Counted from the first letter of the stretch, positions 7,937 through 17,411 are shown. The stretch is DNA of 57,304 nt from Lachnospiraceae bacterium (GCA_021199235.1 JAJQIL010000081.1:1-57304); one strand, 5' to 3'. A program made the numbers and translations. Notes: generated from the sequence alone by a model not told the origin.

Positions 7937-8763
7937 AATGCTTCCCCCACTTTCTCCAGATCTGCCATCGCGATCGCGTATTCTTCATCGTTCGGCGCCT
8001 TGCCGTGCCATCCGGCCTGTCCTTCCATGAAGGAAACTCCCTTGCCCTTGACGGTCTTCATAATGATAGCAGTCGGCATGCCCTTGACCGTTCTCGCCTC
8101 CGCAAACGCATCCGCGAGCTGCTGCATATCGTTGCCGTCCGCCACGTTGATAACGTAGAAGTTAAACGCCTCAAACTTCGTGTCGATCGGATACGGGGAG
8201 CAGACATCCTCAATCTTACCGTCGATCTGCAGACCGTTGTTGTCCACGATCACACAGAGGTTGTCCAGCTTGCGGTGTCCGGCAAACATCGCTGCCTCCC
8301 AGACCTGACCTTCCTGGATCTCGCCGTCGCCGAGCAGTGTGTAGACACGATAGGATTTCTGATCCATCTTTCCGGCGAGCGCCATGCCGACTGCCGCGGA
8401 AATGCCCTGCCCTAAAGAACCGGAGGACATATCAATACCTGCAATATGCTGCATGCACGGATGCCCCTGCAGATGAGATCCGGTATGACGAAGCGTCACC
8501 AGATCCTCTACCGGAAAATATCCGCGGTGAGCCATTGCGGAATAATACCCCGGAGCGTTGTGTCCCTTGGAAAGTACGAAACGATCGCGGTCCGGATCCT
8601 TCGGATTCTTCGGATCGATATTCATCTCCTGAAAATACAGATACGTAAATACATCTGCTGCGGAGAGCGATCCGCCCGGATGCCCTGCCTTCGCACTGTG
8701 CACACCTGTCACAATGCCTTTGCGAACCTCGTTCGCCATTTTTTGAAGCTCAAGAATCGTCAT
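7924..8763 (-). CDS. transketolase, N-terminal subunit
   Basis: A protein of 279 residues holding the thiamine diphosphate domain: HSAKAGHPGGSLSAADV near the start, GSLGQGISAAVGMA in the middle and the GDG-type cofactor motif LLGDGEIQEGQVWEAA with a downstream N (IVDNNGLQ). The start ATG has AAAGGG eight bases upstream; the frame is open for 31 more codons but without a ribosome site. A -10 TATAAT lies about 22 bases before the start. The next gene upstream, araD, suggests a pentose phosphate function shared by this region. Confidence 0.95.
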   Translation of the reverse strand: MTILELQKMANEVRKGIVTGVHSAKAGHPGGSLSAADVFTYLYFQEMNIDPKNPKDPDRDRFVLSKGHNAPGYYSAMAHRGYFPVEDLVTLRHTGSHLQGHPCMQHIAGIDMSSGSLGQGISAAVGMALAGKMDQKSYRVYTLLGDGEIQEGQVWEAAMFAGHRKLDNLCVIVDNNGLQIDGKIEDVCSPYPIDTKFEAFNFYVINVADGNDMQQLADAFAEARTVKGMPTAIIMKTVKGKGVSFMEGQAGWHGKAPNDEEYAIAMADLEKVGEALCQK

Positions 8764-8784
8764 CACTGTATCCCTTTCTTTTCT

Positions 8785-8814
8785 ATTATATGTCATGGAT
8801 TCGCCATGCGAATC
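8785..8814 (-). promoter_or_regulatory. candidate promoter of transketolase operon
   Basis: TATAAT with a weak -35 (ATTCGC) at 17 bases. The spacer and -35 lie in a perfect hairpin, GATTCGC-CAT-GCGAATC (798-814 of the ninth kb), which could serve as an operator. Confidence 0.5.
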
Positions 8815-8824
8815 TATGGCGCAG

Positions 8825-8864
8825 GCTGCCACATCGCCCACAGGGCGATTTTGCATGTGGCGGC
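8825..8864. repeat. imperfect palindrome between araD and transketolase
   Basis: GCTGCCACAT pairs with ATGTGGCGGC, and an inner CGCC/GGCG hairpin is also present. There is no T-run, so it is either a weak terminator of araD or a structured leader element. Confidence 0.5.
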
Positions 8865-8950
8865 TTACCTTTCTTTTCCCGGATTTTCCATGACAGCCGG
8901 GGGATCTCCCTTCCGCCTGCCAGTCAAACCGGGGCTATACCGAAAATGAT

Positions 8951-9643
8951 TTACTGCCCGTAATACGCGTTCGCGCCGTGCTTTCTCATGAAGTGCTTCT
9001 CCTTGATGGAGTCCGGAGCGGGCGTCACGCGCGGGTTGATCAGCTCGGTACGGCAGGCCATTTTTGCCACTTCTTCCAGCACCACCGCGTTATGTACCGC
9101 TTCCGCGGCATCCTTGCCCCAGGTGAACGGACCATGGTTCGAGCAGAGCACCGCCGGCACGTAGACCGGATTGATTCCTCTTGTCTTAAAGGTCTCGATG
9201 ATCACCAGACCGGTGTTCTTCTCATATTCTCCGTTGATCTCTTCCGGCGTCAGGCTTCTCGCGCACGGGATCGGACCGTACATATAATCCGCATGCGTCG
9301 TCCCATAGCAGGGAATATCCCGTCCCACCTGCGCCCATGAGGTCGCCCACGGCGAATGCGTATGCACCACGCCTCCAAGCTCCGGAAACGCCTTATACAG
9401 CTCTGCGTGCGTCGCCGTGTCTGAGGATGGCTTATAGCGGCCCTCGATCTTATTGCAGTCAAGATCCATCACCACCATATCATCCGGCGTCAGCTTCTCA
9501 TAATCCACGCCGCTCGGCTTGATCACGAAATACCCCGTCTCCCGGTCCAGTCCGCTCACATTCCCCCATGTGTACGTCACCAGATTCCGCTTCGGCAGCT
9601 CCATATTCGCTTCATAGACCTGTTTCTTCAGTTCCTCCAGCAT
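8951..9643 (-). CDS. araD: L-ribulose-5-phosphate 4-epimerase
   Basis: A protein of 230 residues, the usual size for the AraD/UlaF/SgbE group, which converts L-ribulose 5-phosphate to D-xylulose 5-phosphate with a bound zinc. Visible are [26 protein letters not shown], the zinc histidines of [13 protein letters not shown] and the C-terminal [10 protein letters not shown] ending. The start ATG has AGAGGAGG about ten bases upstream. An open extension of 43 codons upstream does not resemble the family and is left out. The gene sits before the transketolase pair, which would use its product. No araA or araB is in the window. Confidence 0.95.
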   Translation of the reverse strand: MLEELKKQVYEANMELPKRNLVTYTWGNVSGLDRETGYFVIKPSGVDYEKLTPDDMVVMDLDCNKIEGRYKPSSDTATHAELYKAFPELGGVVHTHSPWATSWAQVGRDIPCYGTTHADYMYGPIPCARSLTPEEINGEYEKNTGLVIIETFKTRGINPVYVPAVLCSNHGPFTWGKDAAEAVHNAVVLEEVAKMACRTELINPRVTPAPDSIKEKHFMRKHGANAYYGQ

Positions 9644-9841
9644 TTCGTAAAATCCTCCTCTCTGCTTAAATAATATCTGAAACCTATCATACACATTTTT
9701 CATCCAATCGTCCAGTAAATTATTGCTAAAACCACTTACTTTTAATGACTTCTCAGCATCTGATCCAAACACCTTACCTCAACATCAGACATAGTATACC
9801 GTAAATCTCCTTCGTGCTATCGTTAATGAAATCTACCTGTA

Positions 9842-9981
9842 GCCCATCTGCGGGAGTACCTGCAGACTATTAAAACGGCGCCGGTTCTTAGCAAAGTCAA
9901 GCCGTCAGGCGCAGACTGCGCTTAGTACCGCTGCGTCGTTTTGTAAGCGAAAGCGTGTCTGCAGGTGCCCCGCAGATGGGC
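9842..9981. repeat. 140-base interrupted palindrome
   Basis: Outer arms of 26 and 25 bases match at 24 positions (left begins GCCCATCTGCGGG, right ends CCCGCAGATGGGC). Inner arms pair again (TAAAACGGCG.. with ..CGTCGTTTTG and CTTAGC with GCTTAG), leaving a loop of about 27 bases that holds a further GCGCAG-A-CTGCGC hairpin. It fills the gap between the end of the ABC permease and the araD leader. It could be a MITE-like element or a large RNA hairpin. Apart from it, no gene is seen in 9644-9994. Confidence 0.75.
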
Positions 9982-9994
9982 GTACATTTTGGAA

Positions 9995-12900
9995 TCACTC
10001 CACACTCTTGAGCGACTCCACCATATCGATCTTCTTCAGCTTAAAATGCATCGCGATATTCACGATAACGGAGAACGCGACCGTGAACAGCGCACTGTAG
10101 AGGAAGCTCATCGGATAAATCGAGCGCCCGAACATGCAGGTGTCGACCTCAACTGTGGTGATGACAAAGGCATGCAGGCCCTTGCCGATCAGACAGCCGG
10201 CGGCAGCGCCGATGATAGTAGTGACGACATTTTCCCGGAATATGTAGGCGGACACTTCCCCGTCAAAAAAGCCCAACACCTTCAGGGTCGCCAGCTCGCG
10301 GCGGCGCTCATTGATGCTGATGTTATTCAGATTGTACTGCACGACAAACGCCAACAGTCCCGCCGATACGATCAGCACGATAATGACCAGATCCAGTGCG
10401 CTCAGCATCGTTTCAATCGTCTCCTGCAGGGAGGATACGTAGGTAATGCTTAATGACGCGTCGCAGGTCAGGAGCGCGCTGCCGATCTCTTCGAGCGCTG
10501 CCGAAGTGACCTCACTGTCTGACGTGCCAGCCCCGCCTGTGTCCGCATCATCAGCACCCTGGCTTTCTGCCGCGTCTCCTGTACCATTTTCTGTATTCGC
10601 GGCATCTGCCATCTCCCCGGAAACACAGAAGAAAATACTGTTGTACTCCGGCTCCTCACCGAACGTTTCCTCGTATAGCGCCGGTGTCAGATAGATATAA
10701 TTATAAAGATAGTTCTCGCAGACAGCCGCGATCGGGATTTCAGCCGTTCCGCCGTCATCCGTGCCGACCATCAGCGTATCCCCGGCGGTAAGGGCAAATT
10801 CCTGCGCAATCTTTTCCGTGATGATCGCGCCCTCGTCCGTCAGCTCATAAGTCTCATCTTCTGTCCGGCTGCGGAAGGTCAGATATGCCCCGATCTCGTC
10901 CAGATCCTCCGGCACATAGAGATAAATTGACCACTGTTTCCCGGTACCGCTCGCGTCCTGCTGGGCAATGTCCACACTCTGCATGTAAAAACGCTTCGAG
11001 GACGTGATTGCTTTCTCAGACGCCACTTCCCCGTACAGTTCCTCCAGATCGGTCTCTTTGGCCTCCGCATCATAGACAAACATCGCGTCGTAGGTCTGAA
11101 GCTCACTGAACTGCAGTACGCCAACATCCCCGATAGAATCCCGCAGGCCGTAGCCCACCAGCAGCAGACCCATGCAGCCGCCGATGCCGAGAATGGTCAT
11201 CAGCATACGTCTTTTGTAGCGCATGAGGTTCCGCACCGTCGATTTCCAGTTGAAGTTGAGATGCTTCCATATAAATGGAATATGTTCCAGGAAAACACGT
11301 TTTCCCTCTTTCGGTGTGGGCGGTCGCATCAGCTGCGCTGGAGCGGTGCCGAGCGCGCGATAGCACGAAGCAAGTGCAGCACCGACTGTACATACCAGCG
11401 CAATGCCGGAAGCGGCCAGACCATACTCCCAGTTGTACGGCAGCAGGATATTCGGCTGGTATACGTACAGGATCTGGTAAGCCTTAATGATCACCCACGG
11501 AAAAACCTTTTCTCCGAACAAAATGCCGAACACGCTTCCGCACATGGTCGCCCAGAATGCGTACTTCAGATATTTTTGGGCAATATCCCATTTTCCGTAG
11601 CCGAGCGCTTTTAAGGTACCGATCTGGGTGCGCTCCTCCTCAGCCATGCGGGTCATGGTAGTCAGGCTGATCAGCGCCGCTACAAGGAAAAAGATCACCG
11701 GGAACACCTGCGCGATATTTGTCATACGATCCGCGTTCTCTCCGTATTCGGTATTTTCCGGAAGGCAGCTGCGGTCATACACATACCAGTTTGGATAGCT
11801 GAGTTCAGAAAGTTCTTCTTCGGCATCAGCAATCTCCTGTTCCGCGTCAGCGATCTCCTGTTCTGCATCAGCAATTTCCTGCTCCGCGTCCGCGATTTCC
11901 TGTTCCGCCTCGGCTTTTCCTTCTTCATAATCTGCCCAGCCGTCCGCGATCGTCTGCTCATTTTCCGCGATCTCGGATTCCGCATCCGCAATCTGCTCCT
12001 GCGCATCGAGCAGTTCAGCCCGTGCGTCTTCTATCTCCTGCCGTCCCTCGGAAAGCTGTTTGACTCCGTATTTATATTCATATAAAGAAGAATAATATTC
12101 CGCCCAGCCGTCGTCCAGCTCGACCCGCGCCTCGGAAAGCTGCACACGCGCGTCCTCAAGGGCGGCGTAACCGTCGTCTACCTCCGCCTGTGCTTCCGCA
12201 AGAGAATCTTCCGACTCCGTAAGCTGCGTCTTTGTGGCGGCAAGCGTTTCCTTCGCTTCCGCAAGCTCCTGTTTTTTCGCTGCCAGCTCCGTCTGTCCGG
12301 ACGATAACTGTGCCGCAGTCGCATCCAGCGTCGCCTGCCCCTCTTCCAGCTGCGTTTTCGCAGCCGCAAGCTGTGTCTCTCCGGCTGTCAGGGTCGCTTC
12401 CTGTTCCGCAATCTGCGCTGCTGCGGTATCCAGTGCCGCTTTCGCAGCCGCCATCTGTGTTTCCTGCGCGTCCAGCTGTTCCTTCGTCGCCGCCAGCGTC
12501 GCCGCTGCGGTATCCAGTGCTGTCTTTTGCGCGGCAAGCGTGCTTTCGGCAGTCGTCAGCTGACTTTGCAGCGCGGACGCGGTCGCCTGCGCCTCCGCGA
12601 TCGTCTGCGGCAAGGAAGCCGCCTGCGCGTTTGCCGCGGCCAGCGCACTCTGCTTCTGTTCCAAAGTCGCCTGTTTTTCTGCCAGCTGCGCTTCCAGCGC
12701 CGAAACATCCGTCCCGTTTGTTGACGTGCCGCCGGAGCCCGCGGATGTGTCCTCTCCATCGCCTGAAGAAGTATCCCCGGCTGCTGCGATCTGCTCTTTC
12801 AGCGCGGCGATCTCACTGTTCAGCGCCGCAATCTCGGAAGTCAGAGTTGACACCTGTGCAACCGCCGTATCATAGGCACTTTGCGCACTCGTCACCGCCG

Positions 12901-14458
12901 CCGCGGCGGTATTGTAGCTCGTACGCAGAGTTTCCACCTGCGCGGCTGCCGTATCATAGGCGCTCTGCGAAGAAGCAAGCTCCGCCGCTCCCGCGTTGTA
13001 AGTCTCCCACGCCGCGTCCAGCTCCGTGCGTCCTGCGTCGTATGTACTCTGCTGCGTCGAAAGCTCCTCTTTTGCCTCTTCAAGGGCCGTCCTGCCGGCA
13101 GCCAGCTCGGACTCGGAGGTCTCATACGCGCTCTTGTTCGCGGCCAGTTCTTTCACGCCCTGCTCGTATGCGGTCTGTCCGGCGGTGAGTTCCGATTCCG
13201 CTTCTGCAATCTGCGTTTCACCGGAAGTGACTTCTTCCAGACCGGCGTTATACTGCTCCCATCCGGAAGCGATCTGCTCCCACCCGGAAGCAATCTCTTC
13301 CTGCGCCGACTCCAGCTGCTCCATCGCTTCTTCGGACTCGCTCTCGTACTCGGCCAGCCCGTTTTTATAATCCACCTCGCCGGATTTCAGTGTCGCAAAC
13401 GCATCCTTTATCTGGCTTCGCGCCTCCGCGATCGTCTCCTCATTTTCAGCGAGCTCCGCTTCGCCGTCCGCCAGCTCCGACTCGGCCTCCGCAACAGTTT
13501 CCTTCGAATCTTCAAGCTCCGCTTTGCCGTCCGCCAGCTGTTCCTCCGCATCCAGAAGCTCGGATTCCGCCTCCGCCAGCTCAGACTCTGCCTCGGCTTT
13601 GGCGTCCTCAAGCTCCGCTTTCGCATCCGCCAGCTCTGCCTTGCCGTCCTCTACCTCCTGCTTTGCCTCCTCAATCTCGGATTCCGCCTCTTCGATCACT
13701 TCCGCATAGCGAATCTCGCACCGCACATCCTCGATATCCTCAATCCGCTCCAGAACCGTCTCCACCAGGTCATCGTATGCGTCCGTATAGGCCGTCTCTT
13801 CCTTCGCGCCCTCCACCTGCACGTACACGACACTGTAAACTTCCGAATCAAACTCCTCCGCAGTCACGTAAACAAAGCCTGTGACTTCACCCGTCCCAAG
13901 CGTCGTGCTCCCGCGGTCCAGCGCGATATAGCTGGAGCTGTAGCCGATACCGGTGACCGTAAGCTCCCTGTGGATCAGCGCACTGTCGTCCTCGTCCTCC
14001 ACCGTGATCTCCAGCACATCGCCGACCTCATAGCCGTATGCGTCCGCGAAAGCCTGATCCAGATAGCATTCGCCCGCCTTCTCCGGAAGAGAGCCTTCCA
14101 TCAGAGCGACTCCGTTCATCGTCTCCAGCAGAGCCTCCACGTGAAGCACCGACCGCGACTCATCGTCCCCCACGTAAACGTCTTCCATATAGCCGCCTTC
14201 GACCAGCGCCACGCCTTCCACGTCCGCGATCGCGCTGACATCGTCGTCCGTCAGCCCCATCGTGCTGATCACGCGGATATCCATTAAATTGGAATCGTCA
14301 TAATAAGCATCTTCCGTAGCGCGCATATCCGGCGCCGCAGACTGAAGCCCGGAGAAAAAAGACACGCCCAATGCCACGATCAGAAAAATGGACAGAAAGC
14401 GGTTCATCGATTTTTTTACTTCCATACGGAAGTCTTTTTTCAACGCACGTTTTTTCAT
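9995..14458 (-). CDS. ABC transporter permease, FtsX type, with giant coiled coil
   Basis: About 1487 residues. One membrane segment near the N terminus (SIFLIVALGVSFFSGLQSA) is followed by a MacB-like periplasmic-side domain to about residue 240. Then comes a coiled coil of about 650 residues made of AELADGKAELE-like heptads, rich in Ala, Glu, Gln and Lys. Two FtsX membrane modules follow: the first at about 920-1045, ending in TAPAQLMRP, the second at about 1360-1490 with NERRRELATLKVLGF. It should span the membrane with its ATPase (next gene) and act mechanically on, or export through, the envelope; the substrate is unknown. The start may be ATG or a GTG six codons earlier; neither has a strong ribosome site, so coupling to the ATPase gene 28 bases upstream is likely. 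Confidence 0.9.
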   Translation of the reverse strand: MKKRALKKDFRMEVKKSMNRFLSIFLIVALGVSFFSGLQSAAPDMRATEDAYYDDSNLMDIRVISTMGLTDDDVSAIADVEGVALVEGGYMEDVYVGDDESRSVLHVEALLETMNGVALMEGSLPEKAGECYLDQAFADAYGYEVGDVLEITVEDEDDSALIHRELTVTGIGYSSSYIALDRGSTTLGTGEVTGFVYVTAEEFDSEVYSVVYVQVEGAKEETAYTDAYDDLVETVLERIEDIEDVRCEIRYAEVIEEAESEIEEAKQEVEDGKAELADAKAELEDAKAEAESELAEAESELLDAEEQLADGKAELEDSKETVAEAESELADGEAELAENEETIAEARSQIKDAFATLKSGEVDYKNGLAEYESESEEAMEQLESAQEEIASGWEQIASGWEQYNAGLEEVTSGETQIAEAESELTAGQTAYEQGVKELAANKSAYETSESELAAGRTALEEAKEELSTQQSTYDAGRTELDAAWETYNAGAAELASSQSAYDTAAAQVETLRTSYNTAAAAVTSAQSAYDTAVAQVSTLTSEIAALNSEIAALKEQIAAAGDTSSGDGEDTSAGSGGTSTNGTDVSALEAQLAEKQATLEQKQSALAAANAQAASLPQTIAEAQATASALQSQLTTAESTLAAQKTALDTAAATLAATKEQLDAQETQMAAAKAALDTAAAQIAEQEATLTAGETQLAAAKTQLEEGQATLDATAAQLSSGQTELAAKKQELAEAKETLAATKTQLTESEDSLAEAQAEVDDGYAALEDARVQLSEARVELDDGWAEYYSSLYEYKYGVKQLSEGRQEIEDARAELLDAQEQIADAESEIAENEQTIADGWADYEEGKAEAEQEIADAEQEIADAEQEIADAEQEIADAEEELSELSYPNWYVYDRSCLPENTEYGENADRMTNIAQVFPVIFFLVAALISLTTMTRMAEEERTQIGTLKALGYGKWDIAQKYLKYAFWATMCGSVFGILFGEKVFPWVIIKAYQILYVYQPNILLPYNWEYGLAASGIALVCTVGAALASCYRALGTAPAQLMRPPTPKEGKRVFLEHIPFIWKHLNFNWKSTVRNLMRYKRRMLMTILGIGGCMGLLLVGYGLRDSIGDVGVLQFSELQTYDAMFVYDAEAKETDLEELYGEVASEKAITSSKRFYMQSVDIAQQDASGTGKQWSIYLYVPEDLDEIGAYLTFRSRTEDETYELTDEGAIITEKIAQEFALTAGDTLMVGTDDGGTAEIPIAAVCENYLYNYIYLTPALYEETFGEEPEYNSIFFCVSGEMADAANTENGTGDAAESQGADDADTGGAGTSDSEVTSAALEEIGSALLTCDASLSITYVSSLQETIETMLSALDLVIIVLIVSAGLLAFVVQYNLNNISINERRRELATLKVLGFFDGEVSAYIFRENVVTTIIGAAAGCLIGKGLHAFVITTVEVDTCMFGRSIYPMSFLYSALFTVAFSVIVNIAMHFKLKKIDMVESLKSVE
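11823..11906. repeat. 21-base tandem repeat, four copies
   Basis: Four back-to-back 21-base units encode the heptad EQEIADA four times at the end of the coiled coil of the permease. Copies differ mainly at third codon positions, which suggests age or selection on the protein rather than very recent duplication. Confidence 0.85.
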
Positions 14459-14461
14459 ATT

Positions 14462-14495
14462 AATCGTTACTACCACTCAATCGTTACTACCATTC
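14462..14495. repeat. 17-base direct duplication at the ATPase/permease junction
   Basis: Two adjacent 17-base units differ at one base. They cover the last codons of the ATPase gene and the sequence before the permease start, so a small duplication seems to have separated the two genes. Confidence 0.75.
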
Positions 14496-15191
14496 AATCT
14501 TTTCCACCGACATCGGCGTCTCATTCATATACAGGTCAGCCACCTGCCCGTTCTTGATCCGGATCACACGGTCCGCCATCGGTGCGATCGCCGAATTGTG
14601 CGTGATTACGATCACCGTCATCCCCCGCTCCCGGCACATATCCTGCAGAAGCTTTAAGATCGACTTGCCGGTCTGATAATCCAGCGCGCCGGTCGGCTCG
14701 TCGCAGAGCAGAAGCTTCGGATTCTTCGCCAGCGCCCGGGTGATCGACACGCGCTGCTGTTCGCCGCCGGAAAGCTGCGCGGGGAAATTCTTCATCCGCA
14801 GCTCGAGACCGACCTCTTTTAACACCGTCTCCGCATTCAGCGGATGGCGGCAGATCTGATTCGCCAGCTCTACATTCTCCAGCGCGGTCAGGTTCTGCAC
14901 CAGATTATAAAACTGGAAAACAAATCCGATGTCATTCCTCCGATAGGCCGTCAGCTTTCGCTGGTTGTATTTCGCGATATCATTCCCGTCCACCAGAACA
15001 CGCCCGCTGCTCGCTGAATCCATGCCGCCCAGGATATTTAACACTGTCGTCTTCCCGGCGCCGCTCGGCCCGACGATCACGACAAATTCGCCCTTTTCTA
15101 TCTCAAAATCGATCCCGTCCACCGCGTGGATCTCGACCTCGCCCATGCGGTAAATCTTCGTCACATGCTCCAGCTTTACATACGCGTCCAT
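14487..15191 (-). CDS. ABC transporter ATP-binding protein (MacB/LolD type)
   Basis: A protein of 234 residues with Walker [10 protein letters not shown], the Q-loop region [19 protein letters not shown], the signature [15 protein letters not shown], Walker [13 protein letters not shown] and the switch histidine in VIVITHN. This arrangement is typical of the ATPases that pair with MacB/FtsX-type permeases. It powers the long permease encoded immediately downstream, 28 bases away. The ATG has GGAAGGAAAC upstream. The upstream intergenic region holds a family B palindrome. Confidence 0.95.
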   Translation of the reverse strand: MDAYVKLEHVTKIYRMGEVEIHAVDGIDFEIEKGEFVVIVGPSGAGKTTVLNILGGMDSASSGRVLVDGNDIAKYNQRKLTAYRRNDIGFVFQFYNLVQNLTALENVELANQICRHPLNAETVLKEVGLELRMKNFPAQLSGGEQQRVSITRALAKNPKLLLCDEPTGALDYQTGKSILKLLQDMCRERGMTVIVITHNSAIAPMADRVIRIKNGQVADLYMNETPMSVEKIEW

Positions 15192-15246
15192 GAAAAATCC
15201 GTTTCCTTCCTGTTGTGAACAGCAAGCCGCAGATAAATCTGCACAT

Positions 15247-15298
15247 CTCCGCCACCGCTCCGGTCGGCGCTAAACGAGCGCCACTGGCGCTCAGCGCC
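15247..15298. repeat. family B palindrome, copy B1
   Basis: A module CTCCGCCACCGCTCCGGTCGG runs into a hairpin: GGCGCT / AGCGCC outer arms and GAGCGCCA / TGGCGCTC inner arms. It lies in the leader of the ABC ATPase gene. The rest of 15192-15534 shows a small GCAGAT/ATCTGC palindrome, a repeated ATCAAAATGAAAA-like motif near 15310-15345, and an AT-rich stretch before the next gene. Confidence 0.8.
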
Positions 15299-15534
15299 TG
15301 TCTTTTCATTTTGATGCTGTTCAAAACTGTTTTTTTCATTTTAATGATATCAGGAACGACATGCAATCATTTTATGAAAATTTAAGAAGCCCTGTGAAAG
15401 CAAACCATTGCGTCTCTCCCTAAAATATTTCTTTCAGAACAGATACGATTATTTTTCAATTCAGGCTATTAAAAAGAATTCGTATATGATACAATGAAAG
15501 GCACGCAAGGGATTTTTCAGGAAAGGAGGCCCTC

Positions 15535-17136
15535 ATGAAGGAATTTAATACAACCGGCATTTGTTTTCCGGATAAACATTATATGATCGATACCTCTGAC
15601 CGCATCCGCACGATCATAGCAGATTTGATTGAAAAAAACAAATATTTTACAATCAACAGAGCCCGACAGTATGGAAAAACCACCACCATTTCCAGATTGA
15701 GGGCCGCGCTGAAAAACGATTATTATGTAATAAAAATATCTTTTGAAGGGCTGGGTGATGCCGCAAAATCAGAACGCTGGTTTACTCAGATGTTTATTAC
15801 CGAAGTAAAGAAACAGCTTGCCATGTCAGCCATTTCGAAAGAACTTCTGAACGCATGGAGTGCTCCCTTTATTGCTTCAGACAAAGACGGTTTCGGGGAA
15901 TCTCTTATCAGGCTCGGAGAGCGAATTACCGAATTATGCGCAGGCAGTGACCGTGAACTCATTCTTTTTATTGACGAAGTAGATGAAATCTCCAATAATG
16001 AACTGTTTCTGAGCTTTCTCGGGATGCTCAGAAGAAAATATCTCAGTGCGTCAGAAGGAGATGACTGCACTTTTAAGAGCGTTGTCCTGGCCGGAGTATA
16101 TGACATCAAAAATATTCAGGTTAAGATGCGTCCGAATAAGGAGCATCAGTACAACAGCCCCTGGAATATCACTGCGGATTTCGATGTGGATATGTCTTTT
16201 CACACGGGCGAAATTGAAACCATGCTAAAAGAATACCGCAGAGATCACGGATTTGACTTCGATACGGCATGGTTTGCTGACCAGATTTACGCGTATACAT
16301 CCGGCTATCCGTTTCTGGTGTCACGTCTCTGCTGGCTGATTGACGTAAAAGTAAGCAGGGAACCTGGTTTTGAGTCAAAGGAAGCTGCCTGGTCGCAGGA
16401 TGGATTCCAGCGAGCGGTAAAACTCATCCTGAATGAGCAGAACACACTCTTCGATGATCTGAACAAGAAGCTGGATTCCGATGAAAAATTAAAGGATCTG
16501 GTATATCGGATTGTCGTCTGTCGGGAAAATATTCCTTTCAATCTGAACGACAATCTGGTAAAATTTGGAACTATGTTTGGATGGTTTAAAAGCCTGAAAG
16601 GAAAAACAGTGATTTCAAACCGTATTTTTGAAACCATTATCTGTGATAAACTCCTGCAGGAACGGACCACTTCCCGCATCTATAAGGAAGGGGATCTGGA
16701 AAAATTTCAGCTGAAGTCCTCCACCGAATTGGATATGGATAAGATTATCGAACGTTTTGCTGCCCACTACCAGAGTATATATGCAGACCGCACTTCCGAT
16801 TTTCTGGAGAACGAGGCAAGAATGATTTTCCTCACATTCCTGAAGCCAATTATCAATGGCAGCGGAAATTATTACATGGAATCGGAATCATTTGATAAAA
16901 CCCGGACAGATATTGTTGTGGATTACGGGGGACATCAATATGTGATCGAAGCTAAGATCTGGCACGGAGAAAGCTATGAACAGGCCGGGAGAGAGCAGCT
17001 CTGCGGATATCTGAAACGCTATGATCTTCCCGTTGGCTGGCTGATCAGTTTTTGTTTCAATAAAGAGAAAAAAAAGCATATCGGCACACACGAAATACAA
17101 TTTGACGGTAAAATCATTCGCGAGACTGTAGTGTAA
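15535..17136 (+). CDS. AAA-ATPase-like protein with PD-(D/E)XK nuclease domain
   Basis: A protein of 533 residues. The N-terminal part matches the AAA-ATPase-like family, with a shortened Walker A (ARQYGKTTT) near residue 45 and Walker B ELILFIDEVDEI near 148. The C-terminal part carries a PD-(D/E)XK nuclease-like site, RTDIVVDYGGHQYVIEAKIWHG, near residue 460 (DUF1703/PDDEXK_9 type). Such proteins are common in Clostridia and Bacteroidetes, often in many copies, with no proven role; defence or mobile-element functions are guesses. A very strong AAAGGAGG lies six bases before the ATG. The gene is visibly richer in A and T than the neighbouring minus-strand genes, which suggests transfer. Confidence 0.88.
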   Translation: MKEFNTTGICFPDKHYMIDTSDRIRTIIADLIEKNKYFTINRARQYGKTTTISRLRAALKNDYYVIKISFEGLGDAAKSERWFTQMFITEVKKQLAMSAISKELLNAWSAPFIASDKDGFGESLIRLGERITELCAGSDRELILFIDEVDEISNNELFLSFLGMLRRKYLSASEGDDCTFKSVVLAGVYDIKNIQVKMRPNKEHQYNSPWNITADFDVDMSFHTGEIETMLKEYRRDHGFDFDTAWFADQIYAYTSGYPFLVSRLCWLIDVKVSREPGFESKEAAWSQDGFQRAVKLILNEQNTLFDDLNKKLDSDEKLKDLVYRIVVCRENIPFNLNDNLVKFGTMFGWFKSLKGKTVISNRIFETIICDKLLQERTTSRIYKEGDLEKFQLKSSTELDMDKIIERFAAHYQSIYADRTSDFLENEARMIFLTFLKPIINGSGNYYMESESFDKTRTDIVVDYGGHQYVIEAKIWHGESYEQAGREQLCGYLKRYDLPVGWLISFCFNKEKKKHIGTHEIQFDGKIIRETVV

Positions 17137-17156
17137 AGCCAGGGAGGTACCGACAC

Positions 17157-17324
17157 ATGAACCGAACCGAACGTGAAATGAAAAGCGACTGGGAGGATTC
17201 CTGGGAGCGATCCAACAAAAACCGCGGCAACGGCCTTACACCCGCGCAGATTTTCCTGATCATACTGGCAGTGCTGCTTGCTGCGGCGCTGATTGGAATT
17301 CTTGTGCTTTACTTTTTCCTGTAA
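17157..17324 (+). CDS. small single-pass membrane protein (55 aa)
   Basis: A short gene with AGGGAGGT eight bases before its ATG, 20 bases after the stop of the AAA-ATPase-like gene. The first 28 residues are charged and polar (MNRTEREMKSDWEDSWERSN, then KNRGNG); residues 30-55 form one hydrophobic helix ending LVLYFFL. It has no signal cleavage site and should sit in the membrane with the polar part in the cytoplasm. No family is recognised. Spacing suggests it is cotranscribed with the gene before it, or is the head of a unit with citrate synthase. Confidence 0.7.
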   Translation: MNRTEREMKSDWEDSWERSNKNRGNGLTPAQIFLIILAVLLAAALIGILVLYFFL

Positions 17325-17346
17325 AGTATGGTAAACTGTTATTTAA

Positions 17347-17393
17347 TCAGGACAGTACCTCGCACCTGCTGCGAGGTACGTATAAAAACGAAA
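17347..17393 (+). repeat. family C stem-loop, copy C1
   Basis: GTACCTCGCA - 5 bases - TGCGAGGTAC, a perfect ten-pair stem, within a 47-base unit that matches 41 of 47 positions of the reverse-strand unit ending at 46738. Both copies follow a stop codon closely and precede another gene. Confidence 0.75.
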
Positions 17394-17411
17394 ACTGTAG
17401 TTACCGGCAAG

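Noticed and set aside
9644-9772. 43-codon upstream extension of araD
   Set aside because: The extension has no match to the epimerase family, and AGAGGAGG precedes the inner ATG. It might be a remnant of another gene.
11823-11906. Regular 21-base repeats as a CRISPR array
   Set aside because: There are no spacers; the repeats encode heptads within a coding frame.
12881-14287. Long plus-strand open frames under the ABC permease (up to 468 codons)
   Set aside because: They mirror the repetitive coiled coil on the minus strand; composition is skewed and starts lack ribosome sites.
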